Part shown: positions 1 through 6,154 of the stretch, one piece after another
How positions within the stretch are numbered: position 1 is the stretch's first letter
Layout: every line of letters starts with the position of its first letter
Origin: Verrucomicrobiota bacterium
GTDB taxonomy: Bacteria > Verrucomicrobiota > Verrucomicrobiia > Limisphaerales > UBA1412
Direction: 5' to 3'
Assembly (NCBI GenBank): GCA_017557085.1
Contig: JAFZAR010000154.1
Span: 1 to 6,269, forward strand
Length of the DNA stretch: 6,269 bases
Notes under the pieces: generated by a model
Databases searched by the model: none
The model's input: only the letters and a program-made list of their open reading frames with translations
What the model was told of the DNA's origin: nothing
Position numbers and translations under genes: made by a program

Positions 1-1
1 G

Positions 2-1789
2 GCATACAACACCTCCAAGCAGGTCAACAAGGATCTTTACCTGAAGGATCTTCTGGATATTGACTATACCCTTGTCTCCAAGAAGGTACAGGAAACGATC
101 CTCAACGAACGTACAGAAACCTTTGAATACAGAGCGGGAGATAATCGCAGACTGGCAACAATGACCCCCACTCAATATGGAGCATCATCTCTGAAAAAAG
201 TGATTTGGGTTACTTTGGATAACTCCGAGTTACAAAAAATCCGCGAACGTTCCCGCCAGCTTTTCTTTGAAAATCAAAAGAATCTGACCCGTCTGGAGAA
301 GATAGCACAACAATGGCAGCTCATTGTAGATCTCCTTCCTATGTCCTTCTTTGTCAAAAACAAAGATGATAATTACCGCTATATTCTGGTCAATAAAGAA
401 TATTCAAAACTGCTGCAAAAGACCGAAAAAGAGATCATTGGCAAGACCGACTATGAACTTTTCTCAAAAGAGGTGGCGGATATGTTCCTGGAAGAAAATA
501 CCAAACATCTCGATTCTGAAAAAGTTTCTGTTTTCACACGGCCTGTCTCTATTGGCGATTCCGTTGTCCAATCCAAGACTTTCATCACCACCTTCAAGGA
601 CATGGACAATAAACAGCTGCTGGCGGGTTTCAACGCGGATATCTCTCGTGAAATCGAGTTGATCGAGCAAGCTAAAGAAGCCAGCAAAGCCAAGAGCTTC
701 TTCCTGGCATCGGTCAGCCACGAACTGCGCACTCCGCTGAATTCCCTGCTCGGCTTCACCAATATGCTTCGGAACAGCACAGTGGACCGCGATACCCAGT
801 TAGAATACTTGAATCATATCAGCATTGCGGGTGACGCGCTCCTCCACCTGATCAATGACATTCTGGATCTCTCCAAACTGGAATCCGGAGAAATGCCTTT
901 CTATTCAGAATTGATCGACTTCAACCGCTTCTGCAAAGAGAACTGCGGTGTATTCGCCCACAGCATTGAAGAAAAAGGTCTTCAATATCAGGTGGACATC
1001 CAACAGTCTATGCCGATGCTTAGTTTGGATCCAGCACGAATGAGACAGATCTTCTATGCCTTGCTCGGCAATGCCCAGCAATACACTCAGAAAGGAACAG
1101 TCTCCGTTTCTATCCGGTTTCAAAAAGCGGCTGATTCAGAGGGCATACTCACTATCAAGGTAAGTGATACAGGTATGGGAATCTCACCTGATGACCAGAA
1201 GAAGATATTCCAGCCGTTCGTTAAGCTGTCTCAGATGCGCGGAACCAGAGCTGACAATTTAGGCACAGGTTTGAGTCTTTCCATCATTCACAGAATGATC
1301 GAGAAAAGAGGCGGCACTTTAGAAGTGGAAAGCGAACTGAACAAGGGAAGTACTTTCACTGTTACCCTGCCCAAGGTCAAATTCTCAGATCTGACTGCGA
1401 AAGAACTGCCCAAAGGTATCGCTCCCAAGAATATCAATCACAGGATCCGCACCGTCCTGCTGGTGGACGATGTGTCCATGAACCTGAAGATCCTGAGCGC
1501 CATCGTGAAAAAGATGGGTTTGGAACCCACCACGGCCTCCAGCGGCAAAGAAGCTCTCCGCTTACTGCAGCAAAAACCGTTTGGCCTGGTTCTGACAGAC
1601 TTGTGGATGCCGGAAATGAACGGCGCGGAACTGGCCAAGGCCATCCGGGATCTGCCCGGTTATCAAGAGGTGCAGATCCTGGCAATAACCGCCGATGTGG
1701 AAAGCCGTGAAAACTTCGACATGAGTCCCTTCGACGGCATCCTGATGAAGCCTGTCACCCAGGAGCAGATTCTCCAGCACATGAGGTAA
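2..1789 (+). CDS. Hybrid sensor histidine kinase (PAS-PAS-HisKA-HATPase-REC), 5' end cut off by the window
   Basis: A membrane or cytosolic signal sensor that autophosphorylates a histidine and passes the phosphate to its own receiver domain. The frame has no stop back to position 2, so the ATG at 161 is internal and the real start lies outside; 595 residues are visible. Numbered from position 2: residues 1-74 look like the end of a first PAS-like domain; 75-108 are a charged helical linker; about 99-216 form a PAS domain; the HisKA box SHELRTP has phosphoacceptor His240; the ATPase has N-box Asn357, G1 box DTGMG from Asp389, F-box QPF, and G2 box GTGLSL, where Ser replaces the usual second-motif Gly. 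The receiver (about 482-595) has acidic pair Asp489/Asp490, phosphoacceptor Asp533, Thr563 and Lys583, so it looks active. No membrane segment is visible in the part seen. No output domain follows, so a separate phosphotransfer protein or regulator is expected. The signal sensed cannot be told. Confidence 0.93.
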   Translation, partial: AYNTSKQVNKDLYLKDLLDIDYTLVSKKVQETILNERTETFEYRAGDNRRLATMTPTQYGASSLKKVIWVTLDNSELQKIRERSRQLFFENQKNLTRLEKIAQQWQLIVDLLPMSFFVKNKDDNYRYILVNKEYSKLLQKTEKEIIGKTDYELFSKEVADMFLEENTKHLDSEKVSVFTRPVSIGDSVVQSKTFITTFKDMDNKQLLAGFNADISREIELIEQAKEASKAKSFFLASVSHELRTPLNSLLGFTNMLRNSTVDRDTQLEYLNHISIAGDALLHLINDILDLSKLESGEMPFYSELIDFNRFCKENCGVFAHSIEEKGLQYQVDIQQSMPMLSLDPARMRQIFYALLGNAQQYTQKGTVSVSIRFQKAADSEGILTIKVSDTGMGISPDDQKKIFQPFVKLSQMRGTRADNLGTGLSLSIIHRMIEKRGGTLEVESELNKGSTFTVTLPKVKFSDLTAKELPKGIAPKNINHRIRTVLLVDDVSMNLKILSAIVKKMGLEPTTASSGKEALRLLQQKPFGLVLTDLWMPEMNGAELAKAIRDLPGYQEVQILAITADVESRENFDMSPFDGILMKPVTQEQILQHMR

Positions 1790-1799
1790 CCCATCCCAC

Positions 1800-1857
1800 T
1801 GTGACATAAATGTGACAAGTGTGACAAAATTGCGCAATTTTCTTCTTTCTTGTCACA
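1800..1857. repeat. Four copies of TGTGACA (three direct, one inverted)
   Basis: TGTGACA occurs at 1800-1806, 1811-1817 and 1820-1826, and its reverse complement TGTCACA at 1851-1857. The cluster begins eleven bases after the kinase stop codon and lies upstream of the candidate sigma-54 promoter. Direct copies are 11 and 9 bp apart, close to one helical turn. This is seen directly; a role as a protein-binding array is inference. Confidence 0.6.
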
Positions 1858-1860
1858 CTT
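1817..1860. promoter_or_regulatory. 11-bp perfect inverted repeat, candidate activator (enhancer) site
   Basis: AAGTGTGACAA at 1817-1827 is exactly matched by TTGTCACACTT at 1850-1860, with 22 bases between. The arms start 33 bp apart, about three helical turns. Measured from the transcription start predicted by the sigma-54 motif (about 1964), the element spans roughly -147 to -104, the usual range for enhancer-binding proteins. It could alternatively form an RNA stem at the end of the kinase transcript, but no U-tract follows, so an intrinsic terminator is less likely. Confidence 0.5.
1826..1841. promoter_or_regulatory. 16-bp perfect palindrome
   Basis: AAAATTGCGCAATTTT is self-complementary over all 16 bases, with its centre between 1833 and 1834. 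It lies mostly inside the loop of the larger inverted repeat and overlaps its left arm by two bases. A dimeric DNA-binding protein is the likely reader; I do not recognise which family. Confidence 0.5.
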
Positions 1861-1867
1861 TCCATTG

Positions 1868-1894
1868 AGATAAGACATTTAGAACTACTTATCT
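1868..1894. promoter_or_regulatory. 7-bp inverted repeat, candidate operator or activator site
   Basis: AGATAAG at 1868-1874 and CTTATCT at 1888-1894 are exact reverse complements with a 13-bp spacer. Arms start 20 bp apart, close to two helical turns, so both face the same side of the helix. The centre (1881) is about 83 bp upstream of the predicted dnaK transcription start. Seven-bp arms in AT-rich DNA can arise by chance, so this is weaker than its neighbour. Confidence 0.35.
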
Positions 1895-1936
1895 ATTTCC
1901 CTTTTTATCAAGAAGTTAAATTATAAAAAAGATTCT

Positions 1937-1953
1937 CTGGCACACTCCTTGCT
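1937..1953 (+). promoter_or_regulatory. Sigma-54 (RpoN) -24/-12 promoter for dnaK
   Basis: CTGGCACACTCCTTGCT matches the published sigma-54 consensus YTGGCACG-N4-TTGCW at 12 of its 13 informative positions; the only miss is A for the G that ends the -24 box. The invariant GG (1939-1940) and GC (1951-1952) are exactly 10 bp apart, as required. Transcription would start near 1964, leaving a leader of about 57 nt before the dnaK ATG. The location directly upstream of dnaK on the correct strand, with palindromes further upstream, makes a chance match less likely. Sigma-54 promoters need an ATP-driven activator; none is encoded in this window. Confidence 0.75.
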
Positions 1954-1965
1954 CTATGATGGCGG

Positions 1966-1999
1966 GCAATGACAAACTGCCAGCGTGCAGAGTCATCGC
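1966..1999 (+). other. Predicted hairpin in the dnaK 5' leader
   Basis: The leader can fold as GC/GC (1966-1967 with 1998-1999), an A.C mismatch, ATGAC/GTCAT (1969-1973 with 1992-1996), a small internal loop, then CTGC/GCAG (1977-1980 with 1987-1990) closing a six-base loop. That is 11 Watson-Crick pairs in 34 nt, starting about two bases after the predicted transcription start. It ends before the Shine-Dalgarno, so it may protect the mRNA 5' end rather than block translation. The function is inference. Confidence 0.45.
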
Positions 2000-2002
2000 A
2001 CC

Positions 2003-2009
2003 AGAAAGG
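2003..2009 (+). promoter_or_regulatory. Ribosome binding site of dnaK
   Basis: AGAAAGG ends 11 bases before the ATG at 2021. It is a modest Shine-Dalgarno, but it favours the ATG at 2021 over an in-frame GTG at 1985, which lies inside the leader hairpin. Confidence 0.6.
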
Positions 2010-2020
2010 CATATATTATT

Positions 2021-3967
2021 ATGGCAAAGATTTTAGGTATAGACCTTGGAACCACAAACTCATGTATGGCGGTGATGGAAGGCGGAGAACCGTCCGTACT
2101 GGAGAACTCTGAGGGCAAACGCACCACACCGTCGGTGGTGGCCTTCAGCAAAAACGGGGAACGCTTAGTGGGTGAAGCGGCAAAGCGTCAGGCAGTGACT
2201 AATCCCCGCAATACCATTTATTCAGTCAAGCGTTTCATGGGACGCAAATACGATGAGATCCAGGAGGAACTCAAGCGTGTGCCCTACAACGTGGTCCGCG
2301 CCAATAATGGTGATGTCGCGATCGAAGTGGAAGTGCAGGGCGAAAAGAAACGTTTCAGCCCGCCTGAGATTTCGGCCATGATTTTGTCAAAGCTGAAAGC
2401 GGATGCCGAAATGCGTCTGGGCGAGACGATCACTCAGGCCGTGATCACAGTTCCCGCATACTTTAACGATTCACAGCGTCAGGCCACTAAGGACGCAGGC
2501 AAGATCGCCGGACTGGAAGTCCTGCGTATCATCAACGAGCCGACAGCGGCTTCCCTGGCCTACGGTCTGGACAAGAAGAAAGATGAAAAAATCGCTGTGT
2601 ACGATCTGGGCGGCGGTACGTTCGATATCTCCGTGCTGGAGATCGGCGACGGCGTTTTTGAAGTCAAAGCCACCAACGGTGACACTCACCTGGGCGGTGA
2701 CGACTGGGACAACACACTGATGGATTACATCCTGGACGAGTTCAAAGCTCAGAACGGAATGGATCTGCGCAATCAACCCGACGCGCTGCAGCGTATCAAA
2801 GAGGAAGCCGAGAAGGCCAAGATCGCCCTCTCCAGCGCTCAGACCTTTGATATCAATCTGCCGTTCATCACGGCGGATGCCACGGGTCCCAAACACATAC
2901 AGATGACACTTTCTCGTTCCAAGATGGAACAGATCTGCGATCCTCTGATCCAGAGGACACTGACTCCGGTCAACAACTGTCTGCGCGACGCTGAACTCAG
3001 CGCCAAACAGGTGGATGAACTGGTGCTGGTCGGCGGTATGACCCGTATGCCCAGCGTGATCGAAGCCGCCAAGAACATCGTCGGCAAACAGCCTCATCAG
3101 GGTGTGAATCCGGATGAAGTGGTCGCCGTGGGCGCGGCTATTCAGGGCGGTGTGCTGAAGGGTGAAGTCAAGGATGTCCTCCTGCTGGATGTGACTCCGC
3201 TCTCCCTCGGTATCGAGACCATGGGCGGCATTTTCACACGCCTGATCGACCGTAACACGACTATCCCGACCCGCAAGTCCGAGATATTCTCAACGGCCAG
3301 CGATAATCAGCCGGGTGTGGAAGTCCACGTTCTGCAAGGTGAACGTCAGATGGCTCGCGACAACAAGACCATCGGTCGCTTCCAGCTGACCGAGATCCCG
3401 CCGGCTCCGCGCGGAGTGCCGCAAATCGAAGTCACATTCGACATCGATGCTAACGGCATCCTGCATGTCGCCGCTAAGGATCTGGGCACCGGTCGTGAAC
3501 AGAAGATCACCATCACCGCCAGCAGCGGTCTGAGCAAAGACGAAATCGAACGGATGCGCCGCGAGGCCGAAGCCAACGCTGAAAACGACAAGAAACAGCG
3601 TGAGGAAGTGGAAGCCCGCAACGAAGCCGACAGCGCCGTCTATCGCACAGAGAAGATGCTGAAGGAAAACGGTGACAAACTGCCTCCGAATGACAAAGCG
3701 GACATTGAAAGCGCCGTCAACGGCGTGAAAGAAGCCCTCAAGGGCAATGACACCGCCGCGATCAAGGCCGCCAATGAGAAACTGACAGCCGCTTGGAACA
3801 AGGTTTCTGAACAGCTCTACAAAGCCGCTCAGCAGCAGCAACAGGCCGCGGGTCAGCAGGCCGGAGCGCAGGGTCAGCAACAGCAGCAGTCCGCCAACGC
3901 GGGCAGCGGCAATGCCAAGGATGACAGCGTGATTGACGCTGAAATCGTGGATGACGACAAGAAATAA
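2021..3967 (+). CDS. dnaK: Chaperone protein DnaK (Hsp70)
   Basis: ATP-driven Hsp70 chaperone of the cytosol; it binds exposed hydrophobic segments of unfolded proteins, with DnaJ and GrpE as usual partners. At 648 residues it is of normal length. The nucleotide-binding domain (about 1-383) shows GIDLGTTNS at 6-14, Lys70, NEPTAASLAYG from 172, DLGGGTFDIS from 195 and LVGGMTRMP from 336. The interdomain linker DVLLLD is at 385-390. The substrate-binding domain and helical lid follow, then a Gln-rich disordered tail (604-623) and the acidic end IDAEIVDDDKK. The extra segment around residues 76-110 is the insertion typical of diderm bacteria. The ATG at 2021 is chosen because MAKILGIDLGTTNS is the family's standard N-terminus; an upstream in-frame GTG would add 12 unrelated residues. 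It is followed by groES instead of the more usual dnaJ. Expression is likely through the sigma-54 motif upstream. Confidence 0.98.
   Translation: MAKILGIDLGTTNSCMAVMEGGEPSVLENSEGKRTTPSVVAFSKNGERLVGEAAKRQAVTNPRNTIYSVKRFMGRKYDEIQEELKRVPYNVVRANNGDVAIEVEVQGEKKRFSPPEISAMILSKLKADAEMRLGETITQAVITVPAYFNDSQRQATKDAGKIAGLEVLRIINEPTAASLAYGLDKKKDEKIAVYDLGGGTFDISVLEIGDGVFEVKATNGDTHLGGDDWDNTLMDYILDEFKAQNGMDLRNQPDALQRIKEEAEKAKIALSSAQTFDINLPFITADATGPKHIQMTLSRSKMEQICDPLIQRTLTPVNNCLRDAELSAKQVDELVLVGGMTRMPSVIEAAKNIVGKQPHQGVNPDEVVAVGAAIQGGVLKGEVKDVLLLDVTPLSLGIETMGGIFTRLIDRNTTIPTRKSEIFSTASDNQPGVEVHVLQGERQMARDNKTIGRFQLTEIPPAPRGVPQIEVTFDIDANGILHVAAKDLGTGREQKITITASSGLSKDEIERMRREAEANAENDKKQREEVEARNEADSAVYRTEKMLKENGDKLPPNDKADIESAVNGVKEALKGNDTAAIKAANEKLTAAWNKVSEQLYKAAQQQQQAAGQQAGAQGQQQQQSANAGSGNAKDDSVIDAEIVDDDKK
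3830..3889 (+). repeat. Gln-rich low-complexity tract within dnaK
   Basis: CAG/CAA-rich sequence encoding two runs of five glutamines separated by an Ala/Gly/Gln stretch (DnaK residues 604-623). Such flexible tails before the conserved acidic C-terminus are common in DnaK. CAG runs can change length by slippage, so the tract may vary between strains. Confidence 0.75.
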
Positions 3968-3970
3968 TTT

Positions 3971-4027
3971 AAAAGTTCGGACATGGAGAGGCCGCGAGTG
4001 CGGCTTCCCCTGTTTGTCCGATGTTTT
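3971..4027 (+). terminator. Two-part hairpin after dnaK, probable (partial) terminator
   Basis: The outer stem TCGGACA (3977-3983) pairs with TGTCCGA (4015-4021). The inner stem GCCGC (3991-3995) pairs with GCGGC (4000-4004) around the loop GAGT and can extend by three more pairs including one G.U. AAAA at 3971-3974 and TTTT at 4024-4027 flank the structure. The U-tract is short and set off from the stem, so termination may be incomplete and allow read-through into groES. It could equally be an mRNA-processing or stabilising structure. Confidence 0.5.
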
Positions 4028-4039
4028 AACAACAAATGA

Positions 4040-4076
4040 ATTTCCTGCTGAAAAAGCAGGGACCAACAAAGGAAAT
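4040..4076 (+). promoter_or_regulatory. groES leader: hairpin with a competing anti-Shine-Dalgarno pairing
   Basis: TTCCTGCT (4042-4049) and AGCAGGGA (4055-4062) form an 8-bp hairpin (one G.U) with loop GAAAA. The left arm overlaps ATTTCCT (4040-4046), which is a perfect 7-bp complement of AGGAAAT (4070-4076), the Shine-Dalgarno region of groES. The two foldings are mutually exclusive: one frees the ribosome site, the other hides it. A temperature- or ligand-sensitive switch is possible but is inference. Confidence 0.4.
4068..4073 (+). promoter_or_regulatory. Ribosome binding site of groES (long spacing)
   Basis: AAAGGA ends 14 bases before the ATG at 4088, longer than the usual 5-10. It is still the only purine-rich match to the 16S tail in this leader. 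Confidence 0.5.
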
Positions 4077-4087
4077 AGTAAATAATT

Positions 4088-4381
4088 ATGGCAACTAAAA
4101 TCAAACCTCTCGGTGATCGCGTCCTGGTGGAGCAAGCCGAAGAAAAAGAAGTGAAAAAAGGTGGAATCATTATCCCCGATACCGCTAAGGAAAAGCCGAT
4201 GGAAGCCGTTGTGGTTGCCCTCGGTACCGGTAAAACTGATGACAAAGGCAACAAGGTCGCCTTTGAAGTCAAGGTTGGTGATCGCGTTCTGATCAGCAAA
4301 TATGGCGGAACAGAAATCAAAGTAGATGGCAAGGAATACAAAGTCCTGAATTCTGACGATATCCTGGCCATTGTTGGTTAA
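4088..4381 (+). CDS. groES: Co-chaperonin GroES (Hsp10)
   Basis: Lid of the GroEL folding chamber; seven copies form a dome that caps the ring in an ATP-dependent way. The 97-residue length is standard. The N-terminus KIKPLGDRVLVE is the family signature. The mobile loop, about residues 17-34, carries the hydrophobic contact GGIIIPD (Ile27-Ile29) that binds the GroEL apical domain. Residues 45-56 include the short roof segment LGTGKTDDKGNK, and the end YKVLNSDDILAIVG is typical. It is followed after 33 nt by groEL, the near-universal pairing. The start is fixed by the conserved N-terminus. Nothing in the protein is unusual; the odd feature is its leader, with a hairpin and widely spaced ribosome site. 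Confidence 0.98.
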   Translation: MATKIKPLGDRVLVEQAEEKEVKKGGIIIPDTAKEKPMEAVVVALGTGKTDDKGNKVAFEVKVGDRVLISKYGGTEIKVDGKEYKVLNSDDILAIVG

Positions 4382-4396
4382 TTTTAAACAAGATAA

Positions 4397-4404
4397 AGAA
4401 GGAG
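4397..4404 (+). promoter_or_regulatory. Ribosome binding site of groEL
   Basis: AGAAGGAG ends 10 bases before the ATG at 4415. It is the strongest Shine-Dalgarno in the window and fits high translation of groEL. Confidence 0.8.
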
Positions 4405-4414
4405 AATTAAGAAT

Positions 4415-6061
4415 ATGGCAGCAAAACAATTATTATTTGAAGAAAAAGCACGTCAGGCTCTTCTGCGCGGTGTGCAGACTCTCAGCCGCGCCGTCAGCGC
4501 CACTCTCGGTCCCAAAGGCCGCAATGTGGTCATTGACAAGAAATTCGGCTCTCCGACCGTCACCAAAGATGGTGTGACCGTCGCCAAGGAAGTCGAACTG
4601 AAGTGCCCCTATGAGAACATGGGCGCAGCCATGGTGCGTGAAGTCGCCAGCAAGACCAGCGATGCCGCCGGTGATGGTACAACCACCGCCACCGTTCTGG
4701 CCGAAGCCGTGTTCCGTGCCGGTATGAAGCACGTGACCAGCGGTGCCAATCCGATCAGCATTCAGCGCGGTATCCAAAAGGCTGTGGAAACAGCCGCCGC
4801 TCAGCTGACCAAGATCGCCAAGAAGGTCAAGGACAAGGAAGAGATCAAACAGGTCGCTACCGTTTCCGCCAACTGGGACAGCACCATCGGCGAGATCATC
4901 GCTGACGCTATGGACAAAGTCGGCAAGGACGGCACCATCACAGTGGAAGAAGCCAAGAGCATCGAAACCAGCCTCGACGTGGTCGAAGGTATGCAGTTCG
5001 ACAAAGGTTATCTGTCTCCTTACTTCGTGACCGATTCCGACACGATGGAAGTCAAGATGACCGATCCTTACATCCTGATCTATGAAAAGAAGATCAGCAG
5101 TCTGAAGGACATTCTGCCGGTCCTCGAAAAGGTCGCCAAAGTCGGCAAACAGATCCTGCTCATCGCCGAAGATATCGAAGGCGAAGCCCTGGCTACCCTC
5201 GTGGTGAACAAGCTCCGCGGCACCCTGAGCGCCTGCGCCGTGAAAGCCCCTGGTTTCGGTGACCGCCGCAAAGCCATGCTCGAAGATATCGCTATCCTCA
5301 CGGGCGGCAAGTGCATCACTGAAGACCTCGGTCTGAAACTGGAAAACATCGAGCTGACCGACCTCGGCCGTGCGAAATCCGTTGTCATCGACAAGGATAA
5401 CACCACCATCGTGGAAGGTTACGGCAAGACCTCTGACATCCAGGGTCGTGTGAACCAGATCCGTCATCAAATCGAGGAAACCACCTCTGATTATGACCGC
5501 GAGAAGCTCCAGGAACGTCTGGCCAAGCTGGCCGGCGGTGTGGCCGTCATCAATGTCGGTGCCACCACTGAGAGTGAGATGAAAGAGAAGAAAGCCCGTG
5601 TGGAAGACGCTCTGCACGCGACACGCGCCGCTGTGGAAGAAGGTATCGTCCCTGGTGGCGGAGTGGCTCTGATCCGCTGTCTGCCCGCCCTCGAAGCCAT
5701 GAAGCTGGAAGGCGACGAACAGATCGGTGTGGAAATCGTCAAACGCGCTATCGAAGATCCTCTGCGCGCTCTGGCCAGCAACGCCGGTGTGGACGGCTCT
5801 CTGATCGTTCAGGAAGTCCGCAAACGCAAAGGCAACGAAGGTTACAATGTCGCCACCGGCGAATATGTGGACCTCGTCAAGGCCGGTGTCGTTGATCCCA
5901 AGAAGGTCACCCGCACCGCTCTGCAGAACGCCTGCTCTATCGCGGCTCTGCTCCTGACCACCGAGTGCGTCATCACAGAGATCCCTGAGAAGAAAGAAGC
6001 CCCGGCCGGCAACCCTGAGATGGGTGGCATGGGCGGTATGGGCGGCATGGGAGCCTACTAA
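4415..6061 (+). CDS. groEL: Chaperonin GroEL (Hsp60)
   Basis: Subunit of the 14-mer folding chamber that encloses unfolded proteins with GroES and ATP. Length 548 residues, the same as E. coli GroEL, with matching numbering at key sites. Equatorial ATP site: LGPKGRNVV at 31-39, Asp52 in TKDG, and GDGTTT at 86-91 including catalytic-site Asp87; Asp398 (in RVEDAL) for hydrolysis is present. The apical hydrophobic surface is kept: Tyr199, Tyr203, Phe204, Leu234, Leu237, Leu259, Val263, Val264. The cpn60 signature AAVEEGIVPGGG is at 405-416. The C-terminal tail has four GGM-type repeats but ends in Gly-Ala-Tyr instead of the common Gly/Met end. All catalytic residues are present, so it is a housekeeping-type, active GroEL. 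It shares an operon with groES and ends 42 bases before a strong terminator. Confidence 0.99.
   Translation: MAAKQLLFEEKARQALLRGVQTLSRAVSATLGPKGRNVVIDKKFGSPTVTKDGVTVAKEVELKCPYENMGAAMVREVASKTSDAAGDGTTTATVLAEAVFRAGMKHVTSGANPISIQRGIQKAVETAAAQLTKIAKKVKDKEEIKQVATVSANWDSTIGEIIADAMDKVGKDGTITVEEAKSIETSLDVVEGMQFDKGYLSPYFVTDSDTMEVKMTDPYILIYEKKISSLKDILPVLEKVAKVGKQILLIAEDIEGEALATLVVNKLRGTLSACAVKAPGFGDRRKAMLEDIAILTGGKCITEDLGLKLENIELTDLGRAKSVVIDKDNTTIVEGYGKTSDIQGRVNQIRHQIEETTSDYDREKLQERLAKLAGGVAVINVGATTESEMKEKKARVEDALHATRAAVEEGIVPGGGVALIRCLPALEAMKLEGDEQIGVEIVKRAIEDPLRALASNAGVDGSLIVQEVRKRKGNEGYNVATGEYVDLVKAGVVDPKKVTRTALQNACSIAALLLTTECVITEIPEKKEAPAGNPEMGGMGGMGGMGAY
6020..6052 (+). repeat. GGM repeat tail of GroEL
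   Basis: Codes for Met-Gly-Gly repeats (residues 536-546), the flexible tail that projects into the GroEL cavity. DNA units ATGGGYGGY recur with synonymous changes. The protein ends Ala-Tyr after it. Confidence 0.85.
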
Positions 6062-6076
6062 AATAAGCCTCCACGC

Positions 6077-6091
6077 AGCCTGAATAAGGCT
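6077..6091 (+). other. Small hairpin in the groEL 3' UTR
   Basis: AGCCT (6077-6081) and AGGCT (6087-6091) form a 5-bp stem with a five-base loop, just upstream of the main terminator. It is short and may be incidental. Confidence 0.25.
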
Positions 6092-6103
6092 CAGTAAAAA
6101 TCG

Positions 6104-6140
6104 AAAAGACCGTTTCCTGAGTAAGGAGACGGTCTTTTTT
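6104..6140 (+). terminator. Intrinsic terminator of the groES-groEL operon
   Basis: AAAAGACCGTTTCC (6104-6117) pairs with GGAGACGGTCTTTT (6125-6138) over 14 bp, with one G.U, around a seven-base loop, followed by a U-tract (six T to 6140). The A-run on the left makes it a possible bidirectional terminator that would also stop a gene coming from the right. It is a textbook Rho-independent structure. Confidence 0.93.
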
Positions 6141-6154
6141 AGTATCACGAAAAA

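Noticed and set aside
1800..1860. CRP/FNR-type site (TGTGA...TCACA)
   Set aside because: Half-sites match, but the nearest opposed pair is over 20 bases apart instead of six, so a CRP dimer would not fit.
1817..1860. Intrinsic terminator of the kinase gene
   Set aside because: The stem is perfect but the loop is 22 bases and no U-tract follows.
1899..1927. Sigma-70 promoter with -10 TATAAA at 1922-1927
   Set aside because: The -10 is fair, but no acceptable -35 lies 16-18 bp upstream; AT-rich DNA gives such matches easily.
1985..2020. dnaK start at the in-frame GTG at 1985
   Set aside because: It adds 12 residues unlike any DnaK N-terminus, lies in the leader hairpin, and has no ribosome site; the ATG at 2021 gives the standard MAKILGIDLGTTNS.
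1790..2020. CIRCE (HrcA) operator or sigma-32 promoter upstream of dnaK
   Set aside because: No TTAGCACTC-N9-GAGTGCTAA and no CTTGAA with a spaced CCCCAT-like box is present here or before groES.
4014..4042. Sigma-70 promoter for groES (TTGTCC / TGAATT)
   Set aside because: Only half of the -10 positions match and the -35 lies in the terminator stem.
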